A stretch of DNA of 35,635 nucleotides from an uncultured Lachnospiraceae bacterium (GTDB lineage Bacteria; Bacillota; Clostridia; Lachnospirales; Lachnospiraceae), in contig CANQOK010000026.1 of the NCBI GenBank assembly GCA_947625465.1, forward strand, positions 1-35,635, written 5' to 3'. Numbering within the stretch: the stretch's first letter is position 1; every line of letters begins with the position of its first letter. The notes under the pieces were generated by a model that saw only the letters and a program-made list of their open reading frames with translations, did no database searches and was not told the origin of the DNA. The position numbers and the translations under genes are program-made. Below are positions 22,875 to 29,447 of the stretch, one piece after another.

Positions 22875-23450
22875 TTACATGGAAGTCATGTTAAAACCAT
22901 TATCCAGCAGATCTGAAAAATCGCCGGAGATATCTACATTAGACGGAGTAAAGATAAAAATATAGTTGGTAATTCTCTTTAAATTACCGTGGATCGCCCA
23001 GCATGCGCCTGCGGCAAAATCAATGATCCGCTGTGCCAGATCCACATGTAACCCCTCTACATTCAGCACGACAGCCCTTCCGCTTAATAAGGTATCGGCA
23101 ATATCCTTAGCCTCTTCAAAGTCCGAAGGCTTGGAAACAAATACTTCCATGTTTCCCGTTTTCGCGCTGCGCATGGGAACTACCTTGGCAGATGTAGTTT
23201 TCCGCTGTGTCTTCTTAGGTGCGACAGAAGGTGCGGCTTCCTCTTCATAATCATCATATACGTCGTTATCAGTACGCTTGGAGGCACGAACCCGCTCAGA
23301 GCGCAGGGTTTCTTTCTCTTCTGCCTTCACAGCCGAACGGGGCGATTCCTCATAATCATCGTCGTAATCGTCATAATCGTCCTCATAATCGTCATAATCG
23401 TCCTCGTTTAAACGAAGCATCCCCAAAAACTTATCTGTAAATTTACCCAT
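22875..23450 (-). CDS. sepF: Cell-division protein SepF
   Basis: SepF anchors FtsZ to the membrane and bundles filaments. The 191-residue protein has a membrane-binding N-terminus (MGKFTDKFLGMLRL), a very acidic tyrosine-rich linker (about 16-36, runs of Asp with Tyr) and the C-terminal SepF domain (about 100-185; VFVSKPSDFEEAKDIADTLLSGRAVVLNVEGL, QRIIDFAAGACWAIHG). The linker comes from a short tandem DNA repeat at 23365-23406. GGGAGA precedes the ATG. Confidence 0.95.
   Translation of the reverse strand: MGKFTDKFLGMLRLNEDDYDDYEDDYDDYDDDYEESPRSAVKAEEKETLRSERVRASKRTDNDVYDDYEEEAAPSVAPKKTQRKTTSAKVVPMRSAKTGNMEVFVSKPSDFEEAKDIADTLLSGRAVVLNVEGLHVDLAQRIIDFAAGACWAIHGNLKRITNYIFIFTPSNVDISGDFSDLLDNGFNMTSM
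23365..23406. repeat. sepF: 21-bp tandem repeat inside sepF
   Basis: Two adjacent 21-base copies (23365-23385, 23386-23406) differ only in the last base. They encode seven-residue repeats of the Asp/Tyr-rich linker, so copy number could change without breaking the frame. Confidence 0.8.
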
Positions 23451-23470
23451 CTTACTTCTCCCATCTCTTT

Positions 23471-24163
23471 TTATATCGTATAATTTCTTTCTCCAAAAAT
23501 ACCTGTGCCGACTCGGACCATGGTTGCCCCTTCTTCAATCGCGATTTCATAATCGTTGGTCATACCCATCGACAAAATACTCATATTCACATTATCAATG
23601 TTTTTTCCCTTTATGTCAACATAAACTTTTCTTAAATCAGAAAAAAATTGTCGATTTTCCTCCGGATTCGTCGTATAAGGGGCAATTGTCATGAATCCGC
23701 ATACCCGGATATGGGGAAATTTGGCAAATTCCCGCACATAGGACTCCGCCTGTTCGAGTGAAATGCCGAACTTGCTTTCTTCCTGTGCGACATTTACCTC
23801 GACCAGAATATTCGTGATCACGTTTTTTTTGGCGCTTTCTGTCTCAATCTGCTCTGCAAGCCGGACGGAATCTACAGAATGGATGCATGCCGTCTTTCCA
23901 ATCAGATATTTTACTTTATTCCGCTGCAGATGTCCGATCATATGCCAGCGGATATCCGACGGCATCTGTTCGATCTTATCACACAGCTCCTGCACCTTAT
24001 TTTCTCCGAAATTACGGCAGCCATACGCATAGGCTTCCCGCAGATCTTCTAACGGCTTGGTCTTGCTGACAGCGATCAGCGTTACTTCATCCCGGGACCG
24101 GCCGGCGCGCTTACACGCATTTGTGATCCGCGCTTCTACTTCAGCTAAATTTTCCTGTATCAT
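23471..24163 (-). CDS. yggS: YggS/PLPBP family pyridoxal-phosphate homeostasis protein
   Basis: The 230-residue protein is a single alanine-racemase-like barrel that binds PLP through Lys34 (LIAVSKTKP). It contains FGENKVQEL, WHMIGHLQRNK, NILVEVNVAQE, FMTIAP and LSMGMTNDYEIAIEEGATMVRVGTGIFGER. It balances PLP levels rather than catalysing a known reaction. The position before sepF is conserved in Bacillota. Confidence 0.96.
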   Translation of the reverse strand: MIQENLAEVEARITNACKRAGRSRDEVTLIAVSKTKPLEDLREAYAYGCRNFGENKVQELCDKIEQMPSDIRWHMIGHLQRNKVKYLIGKTACIHSVDSVRLAEQIETESAKKNVITNILVEVNVAQEESKFGISLEQAESYVREFAKFPHIRVCGFMTIAPYTTNPEENRQFFSDLRKVYVDIKGKNIDNVNMSILSMGMTNDYEIAIEEGATMVRVGTGIFGERNYTI

Positions 24164-24181
24164 TGCTTCTGTATCTCCATT

Positions 24182-25597
24182 CTATTGAAATATGATCTGG
24201 TTTTCACTGACATCATCAGAATCCAGAACAATATGGTCATATTCCAGCAGTCCATACGGCGTACTGGATTCTACAATATAATAGTCATTGGTTTCCGCCA
24301 GTATATTCACCTGTCGGAAAATAGTATAACCGTTATTGATGTTGTAAACGCCCATCAGCTTCTGCGTCGCGTTGATCGCGCAGCGTTCCGTCGAGTCGTT
24401 TTTGATCAGGATATCGCCTTTCGAGAAGGTATCCATATCCACATAGTAAAATCCGTCTTTGTTCTCATATATGGTCGGTTCGATATAAGTAATGGATTCT
24501 GTCCCGTCTTCCAAAAAGCTCTGCCGGTAAAATCCGATGCTGTCTTCGTTCTGATCTCCGCCTGTACTGCCGTATTCCACGGGGATAATATAAAAATCTT
24601 TTTCCGCGATCGCTGATTTTGGAACTTTCAGACCGGATACTTCGTTGGTGTCGATCTGAACGTCAATAAAGCGCAGAGTCGCGTACCGGACCATATAATT
24701 GTGGAAGGTCAGCTGACCGAAGCCTTCTTCCGCCTCATTAAAGACCATTTTAAAATCTGCTGTCGTTTGCAGATTGTCCTTTACGAATTTTACATTGACG
24801 GATGTGGTATCCGCATAATTTAAAATATCCGCATTGCTTAACGGGATCAGAATCGACCAGGTCTCATCTGATATCGTTTTATAGATCGGCGCGTCTGTTT
24901 CTACCAGAGTATTGGAAGAAAACATCGCTTTCTCATAGGTTTCCGGATCAAAGTCGGATTTTTTGATTTCCTCCGGTTTCTTCTGCTCAAAATTATCTAC
25001 GGAATATACCACGATCCCGGTCGTTTCCGCGTGCTTGATCGTATAAGTGCCTTCCTGACCGCTCTCCGCCAGCATTTTATTGATGCTGTTTAATGAATTG
25101 GAATTGATCAGTTCCAGGATCCGGCTGTCCAGATCATATTTAAAGTCATAAACCCGGTCAAACTCCATGGGATTATAACTGCCCGAAAATTCCAGCAGAT
25201 CAGACTGCAGCGCTTTGATATCTTCCTTGGATAACTGACTGCTCTCCTCTGCCGCTTCCGCCAGCATTTTGGTCACAGCGCCGGTTTCGTCAATGGAATA
25301 AAGGGTAGAATTTCGGGAAACCCGGTTTCCTTCCCGGACGTAGTAATTGATATATCCGGAGCTGTCCGCGTAAGAAACAACCTCGTCACGCAGCGCGATT
25401 CCCGTGTAAATCTCTTCATTGCCGGTGCTTGTATGTCCTTCCGTTACTTCATAAAATGTGATTTTATCTCTTGAAAAAAATACCAGGATATTGATTATAA
25501 TATAAATAAAAGTAATCCCGAAAATAATGACGCCGATATTCAGGTTCAGTCCCTTTTTATACGGTATCACATTTTTTTTCTTGTTTCTTTTTGCCAT
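24182..25597 (-). CDS. HlyD-like membrane-anchored protein in the division cluster
   Basis: Starting at the ATG at 25597 the product is 471 residues. It has a basic N-terminus (MAKRNKKKN), one membrane helix (about 20-42) and a large outer domain. The outer domain has the barrel-sandwich pattern of HlyD-type adaptors (EEIYTGIALRDEVVSYADSSGYINYYVREGNRV) and helical and beta parts after it. Adaptors normally join an ABC exporter, but none is nearby. An alternative ATG at 25657 would add 20 residues; AAGG 9 bases before 25597 favours the shorter form. It is just upstream of yggS-sepF, so a role in the envelope or division is possible. Confidence 0.75.
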   Translation of the reverse strand: MAKRNKKKNVIPYKKGLNLNIGVIIFGITFIYIIINILVFFSRDKITFYEVTEGHTSTGNEEIYTGIALRDEVVSYADSSGYINYYVREGNRVSRNSTLYSIDETGAVTKMLAEAAEESSQLSKEDIKALQSDLLEFSGSYNPMEFDRVYDFKYDLDSRILELINSNSLNSINKMLAESGQEGTYTIKHAETTGIVVYSVDNFEQKKPEEIKKSDFDPETYEKAMFSSNTLVETDAPIYKTISDETWSILIPLSNADILNYADTTSVNVKFVKDNLQTTADFKMVFNEAEEGFGQLTFHNYMVRYATLRFIDVQIDTNEVSGLKVPKSAIAEKDFYIIPVEYGSTGGDQNEDSIGFYRQSFLEDGTESITYIEPTIYENKDGFYYVDMDTFSKGDILIKNDSTERCAINATQKLMGVYNINNGYTIFRQVNILAETNDYYIVESSTPYGLLEYDHIVLDSDDVSENQIIFQ

Positions 25598-25713
25598 TCG
25601 TCCGTACCTTTCCAGATTCAAATCAACATCGTGTTTTCGCTGTTTCAAAAATTCCATGCATATAATTTCTCCAATCGGAGATACTGATAAAAAAAGAAAA
25701 GGAGAAATTGCAT

Positions 25714-25926
25714 ATGAGTACAAAAGTATTAGATTATACAGCGCTGACAATTACTATCATCGGCGCAATCAACTGGGGCCTGATCGGTTTTTTGCGGTTC
25801 GATCTGGTTAAATTCCTCTTCGGCGATATGACGCTGATTTCCAGAATCGTTTACGCCCTGGTTGGTCTGTGCGGACTGTACCTGATCTCCGTATTCGGCA
25901 GAATCCGCGATGCCAGAGAATCGTAA
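25714..25926 (+). CDS. DUF378 family small membrane protein
   Basis: The 70-residue protein has two membrane helices with the DUF378 pattern, TALTITIIGAINWGLIGF then SRIVYALVGLCGLYLI, and a short basic tail. No function is known to me. The ATG at 25714 follows GGAG by 9 bases. The site GGAGAAAT (25701-25708) is the exact complement of ATTTCTCC at 25665-25672. It is a single-gene unit on the opposite strand between two large minus-strand operons, closed by the terminator at 25978. Confidence 0.85.
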   Translation: MSTKVLDYTALTITIIGAINWGLIGFLRFDLVKFLFGDMTLISRIVYALVGLCGLYLISVFGRIRDARES

Positions 25927-25977
25927 TAACCATCGTATTCCATATCCGGCGGTCACTGTACCTGCCCGGCAAGGTCA

Positions 25978-26004
25978 AAGGAGAAGCAGGATCTGCTTCT
26001 CCTT
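25978..26004. terminator. Strong bidirectional terminator between DUF378 gene and mgsA
   Basis: AAGGAGAAGCAG (25978-25989) and CTGCTTCTCCTT (25993-26004) pair perfectly over 12 bp with a 3-base loop. The plus side runs into TTATTCTTTATT, the minus side into TTTGACC. It lies 5 bases beyond the mgsA stop. Confidence 0.85.
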
Positions 26005-26009
26005 ATTCT

Positions 26010-26408
26010 TTATTGCCGGATCATTTCACGGAATTCCAGGCCGCCTTTATCAAGAGATCGAATCAATACTTCCGCAGTCGCCAGGTTGGTAGCCAAAGGG
26101 ATATTATGCATATCGCACAGCCGAATGGCTTTATTTACATCCGGTTCATGGGATTTGGGGGTAAGCGGATCACGCAGGAATATAAACAGATCGATCTGGT
26201 TCTGCTCAATCTGTGCCGCTAACTGCTGTTCACCGCCTAAATGTCCTGCCAGATATTTGTACACTGTCAGATTCGTGACTTCTTCAATCAGTCTTCCGGT
26301 CGTTCCGGTCGCATACAGATCGTGTTTGCTTAAAATGCCCCGGTAAGCAATACAAAAGTTCTGCATCAGTTTTTTCTTAGCGTCGTGTGCAATTAAACCA
26401 ATATTCAT
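26010..26408 (-). CDS. mgsA: Methylglyoxal synthase
   Basis: MgsA turns dihydroxyacetone phosphate into methylglyoxal and phosphate, a bypass of lower glycolysis under phosphate limitation. The 132-residue protein has IGLIAHDAKK, YATGTTGRLI, GHLGGEQQLAAQI and the signature FIFLRDPLTPKSHEPDVNKAIRLCDMHNIPLATN. The ATG at 26408 gives the normal N-terminus and GGAGAGG lies just before it. It is the last gene of the shape operon, and the structured element at 26422-26552 lies directly upstream, so it may be controlled separately. Confidence 0.95.
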   Translation of the reverse strand: MNIGLIAHDAKKKLMQNFCIAYRGILSKHDLYATGTTGRLIEEVTNLTVYKYLAGHLGGEQQLAAQIEQNQIDLFIFLRDPLTPKSHEPDVNKAIRLCDMHNIPLATNLATAEVLIRSLDKGGLEFREMIRQ

Positions 26409-26421
26409 GTACCTCTCCATT

Positions 26422-26552
26422 CCGGAGCGTTTACGCGATCGGGCGATGAGAAATTCGCGAAGGCGATTTCTCATCTGTCATCAGGGCTATTTGGGACGCT
26501 CCGGCACAAATAGCCGTGTGAAAAATCAGCACATCAGTGTGATTTTTCACAC
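26422..26552 (-). ncRNA. Multi-hairpin intergenic element upstream of mgsA
   Basis: Three perfect stems fill the rodA-mgsA gap: 26516-26528 with 26540-26552 (13 bp), 26485-26493 with 26507-26515 (9 bp) and 26445-26454 with 26466-26475 (10 bp). The 13-base loop of the middle hairpin contains ACGCTCCGG (plus strand, 26496-26504), the exact complement of CCGGAGCGT at 26422-26430. On the minus strand that segment ends 3 bases before the GGAGAGG site of mgsA. The outer stem contains the first base of the rodA stop. It could be a structured leader RNA or a dispersed palindromic repeat. I recall similar hairpin clusters in Lachnospiraceae intergenic DNA, without a name. Strand is assigned from mgsA. 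Confidence 0.6.
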
Positions 26553-27706
26553 TACCCCTCCTCGTCATATGTTTTCCTGCGCTGTAACCCCACATTCAGA
26601 ATCATTCCCAAAGCGGCAAAGGTACTGATCAGTGAATTGATACCGTAACTAACAAATGGAAGGGTCAATCCCGTATTCGGAATCAGCATGGTTACAACCG
26701 CAAGATTGATAAAAGATTGAAATGCCAGCAGGGAGCCGGTTCCGCAGCAGATCAGCCTGCCTGTCAGGTCCGGGGCTCTGGCCCCTGTAATAAAGCATTC
26801 AAATACAATCAAAAGCAACAATATGATAACTGCCGCGCCGCCAACGAATCCCAGTTCTTCGCCTACAATGGTAAAAATGAAATCCGTATGGGGCTCTGAC
26901 AGATAGTTTCCGTTTTTCACACTGGTAATGGTATTATTGTTCAATCCTTTTCCGTACAGTCCGCCCGAACCGATTGCCAGAATGGAATTTTCCTGCTGGT
27001 ACTTCATCTGCTGTACCATTTCGTTCTCATCGTCATCACTGTAGAATCCTACGATCCGGTTGTACTGATATTCCTCCAGGATTTGCTGGTTGGGCTGCAG
27101 GATCAGATAGATAAAGACGACGGTCACCGGAACCGCGACGGAAAACAGGATCGCAATGATTTTCCAGCCAAGTCCGGCTGCAAACAGGATCGCGCAGAAT
27201 GTCAGTACGATCACGATGCTGGTGGAGAGATCCGGCTGATCCAGGATCAGAAGAACCGGCAGCCCGACCAGTACGCCGGAAGCGATCACCAGCTTAAAGC
27301 TCTTTAAGTAATCCTGATATTTGCTGAGCAGCTTTGCCAGAAACAAGATCATAAATATCTTGGTCAGTTCGGACGGCTGCAGCTGAAATCCCGGCAGATC
27401 GATCCATCTTCTGGCGCCTCCGTGATATGCGCCAAAAAATTCCACGCCTAATAATAATACCATATTTATTATATAATAAATCCAGTAAAACTTCAACACC
27501 AGATTATAATCAATTAACATAGCCACCAGCATGACAACCGTTGCGGCAAGAACGCCGAACAATTGTCTGCGGGCAAAGCTTTCATCTGTGGCGCTTCCGA
27601 TTACCTGGATGCCAATGTATGTCAGGATATAGACAAAGATCAGCAGCCGGAAATTAATGTTCCGGTAGTGATAGGATTTTATTTTTGTCAGAATCTTATG
27701 AATCAT
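26552..27706 (-). CDS. rodA: Peptidoglycan glycosyltransferase RodA (SEDS family)
   Basis: RodA polymerises lipid II during side-wall growth together with a class B PBP. The 384-residue protein has about ten membrane helices and SEDS patterns: WIDLPGFQLQPSELTKIFMILFLAKLL, ILDQPDLSTSIVIV, ENSILAIGSGGLYGKGL, PEPHTDFIF-like SEPHTDFIFTIVGEELGF, and the end PFVSYGINSLISTFAALGMILNV. It overlaps minE by 11 bases and belongs to the mre-PBP2-min operon. Confidence 0.95.
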   Translation of the reverse strand: MIHKILTKIKSYHYRNINFRLLIFVYILTYIGIQVIGSATDESFARRQLFGVLAATVVMLVAMLIDYNLVLKFYWIYYIINMVLLLGVEFFGAYHGGARRWIDLPGFQLQPSELTKIFMILFLAKLLSKYQDYLKSFKLVIASGVLVGLPVLLILDQPDLSTSIVIVLTFCAILFAAGLGWKIIAILFSVAVPVTVVFIYLILQPNQQILEEYQYNRIVGFYSDDDENEMVQQMKYQQENSILAIGSGGLYGKGLNNNTITSVKNGNYLSEPHTDFIFTIVGEELGFVGGAAVIILLLLIVFECFITGARAPDLTGRLICCGTGSLLAFQSFINLAVVTMLIPNTGLTLPFVSYGINSLISTFAALGMILNVGLQRRKTYDEEG

Positions 27707-27971
27707 GTTTAACCTCTATGATCGGTATATTGGCATACAGCATAGGGCCGTTCCCCGCGCTGTCCGCCTGCGTGATCTGTATTTCCAGTTTATTTTTATC
27801 AACTTCCATGTATTTTGAAATGACATGCACCATATCATTTTTTATCATGCTTATGATCTCAGGAGAGCAATTGGCCCGGTCTGATACCAGCAAAAGTTTC
27901 AATCTGTCCCTGGCTATGGAGCCGGAAGACCGTTTTTTTAACATATGTAACGGATTCCGCATATCTGCCAC
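27696..27971 (-). CDS. minE: Cell-division topological specificity factor MinE
   Basis: MinE drives MinD off the membrane and sets oscillation of MinCD. The 91-residue protein has the MinD-contact helix region (SIARDRLKLLLVSDRANCSPEIISMIKNDMVHVISKYM) and the C-terminal beta domain (LEIQITQADSAGNGPMLYANIPI). Its length is typical. It lies 7 bases after minD. MinE together with DivIVA in one genome, both seen here, is usual for Clostridia. Confidence 0.95.
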   Translation of the reverse strand: MADMRNPLHMLKKRSSGSIARDRLKLLLVSDRANCSPEIISMIKNDMVHVISKYMEVDKNKLEIQITQADSAGNGPMLYANIPIIEVKHDS

Positions 27972-27978
27972 CTCCCAT

Positions 27979-28758
27979 TTACCTTCTCAATATTTTAGCC
28001 AAAAATCCTTTCTTTCGTTCCAGATTTAAAAACGGAACGGATTCTCCTAAAATTCTGTGACAGATATTCATAAAGGCCTGTCCCGCAAGGCATTCCGCCC
28101 CTACAATGGGCGTACCGTGATTTGTGGAGATCACAATGTTCTCGTCATCCGGGACGGCGCCGATAATGTTCAGAGCCAGGATATCGCCCACATCTTCCAA
28201 AGACATCATATCGCCCCGGCGTATCATTTCCATCCGCAGGCGGTTTACGACCAGATCGATTCTGGTTATTTTAGCGGCTTCCAGCAGGCCGGTGATCCGA
28301 TCCGCGTCCCGGATCGCGGACACTTCCGGCGTTGTGATCACGAGCGCGCGGTCCGCGCCGGCAATGGCGTTCTGAAAGCCCTGTTCAATTCCGGCAGGAC
28401 AGTCTAAGATTACAAAGTCAAATTTCTCCCGCAGTTCATCGGTGAGCCGTTTCATCTGCGCAGGCTGGACGCTGGTCTTGTCTCTGGTCTGCGCGGACGG
28501 AAGCAGATAAAGCGTATCCTGATTCCGGTCCCGGATCGCCGCCTGTCTGACGCTGCAGTTTCCTTCCACTACGTCTACCAGATTATAGACGATCCGGTTT
28601 TCCAGCCCCATGACGACATCCAGATTCCGCAGTCCGATATCCGTATCGATGAGGATTACCTTTTTCCCCAGTTTCGCAAGGCCTGTTCCGATATTTGCCG
28701 ATGTAGTTGTTTTACCTACGCCGCCCTTTCCCGACGTCACCACAATTACTTCACCCAT
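27979..28758 (-). CDS. minD: Septum-site determining ATPase MinD
   Basis: MinD is a membrane-bound ParA-type ATPase that recruits MinC. The 259-residue protein has the deviant Walker A SGKGGVGKTTTSANIG (about 8-23), LIDTDIGLRNLDVVMGLE, and DCPAGIEQGF. The C-terminus (RKKGFLAKILRR) is a basic amphipathic membrane-targeting helix. It follows minC by 32 bases with a GGAGG site. Confidence 0.97.
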   Translation of the reverse strand: MGEVIVVTSGKGGVGKTTTSANIGTGLAKLGKKVILIDTDIGLRNLDVVMGLENRIVYNLVDVVEGNCSVRQAAIRDRNQDTLYLLPSAQTRDKTSVQPAQMKRLTDELREKFDFVILDCPAGIEQGFQNAIAGADRALVITTPEVSAIRDADRITGLLEAAKITRIDLVVNRLRMEMIRRGDMMSLEDVGDILALNIIGAVPDDENIVISTNHGTPIVGAECLAGQAFMNICHRILGESVPFLNLERKKGFLAKILRR

Positions 28759-28790
28759 AGTTGTTCCTCCTTATAAGGGCATTGAAAAGA

Positions 28791-29423
28791 TCAGATTGCT
28801 TTCATACAAATCGTGTCGCCCTCTAGGAAAGCAATTTTTGCATCTGTACATTGCGCAGTGCGCCGCCGGGGTTGTCTGGCAACCACGTCGCCGATCCGAA
28901 GTTTATTGGGATTCATGGTGTTTGCGGCAATAAATGCCGTTTCATTTCCTCTGGCGCCTGCGAACACGGTGCCCTGCAGCCTGCCGATCACTACGACATT
29001 GCCGGCACAGATCACCTTTGCGCCCAATTCTACATTGCCGATGATAATAACGCTTTTTTCACTTTCCAGAACTTGTCCGGAATGCAGATTGCCGCGGTAA
29101 AACTGTCCTTTATTGGCAATGACCGTATCCAAATAGGCCTGCATCAGTGATTTATAAAATGCTTCCGTATCTTTATTGGTATCCAAAAGACAGATGATCT
29201 GAATATCGGAATTTTCCCGGATCGTGCTGACCAGAAGTCTTTCTTCTTCCGTCGTCAGGCTTCTGCCGCTGAAAGATACCACCAGATTCGCGTGTTCAAA
29301 AAAATGTGTGCCGCTTTGAAATTTATAAGCCAGTTCATTCCGGATCTCTGTAATCGGAGCGGTTTCATCCAGTAAAACGTGAATGCCGTATTGGCAGCCT
29401 TTAATGATAACCTTGTCAGACAT
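28791..29423 (-). CDS. minC: Septum-site determining protein MinC
   Basis: MinC inhibits FtsZ away from midcell. The 210-residue protein has an N-terminal domain (DKVIIKGCQYGIHVLLDETAP) and the C-terminal beta-helix (GQVLESEKSVIIIGNVELGAKVICAGNVVVIGRLQGTVFAGARGNETAFIAA), the MinD-binding part. I chose the ATG at 29423 because GGAG lies 6 bases upstream; an ATG four codons earlier would place that site inside the gene. It follows the PBP2 gene by 24 bases. Confidence 0.95.
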   Translation of the reverse strand: MSDKVIIKGCQYGIHVLLDETAPITEIRNELAYKFQSGTHFFEHANLVVSFSGRSLTTEEERLLVSTIRENSDIQIICLLDTNKDTEAFYKSLMQAYLDTVIANKGQFYRGNLHSGQVLESEKSVIIIGNVELGAKVICAGNVVVIGRLQGTVFAGARGNETAFIAANTMNPNKLRIGDVVARQPRRRTAQCTDAKIAFLEGDTICMKAI

Positions 29424-29447
29424 ACTAATCTCCATTCTTCTGATCCT

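Noticed and set aside
23340-23410. Regularly spaced short repeats resembling a mini CRISPR
   Set aside because: The repeats are in frame inside sepF, adjacent without spacers, and encode the acidic linker.
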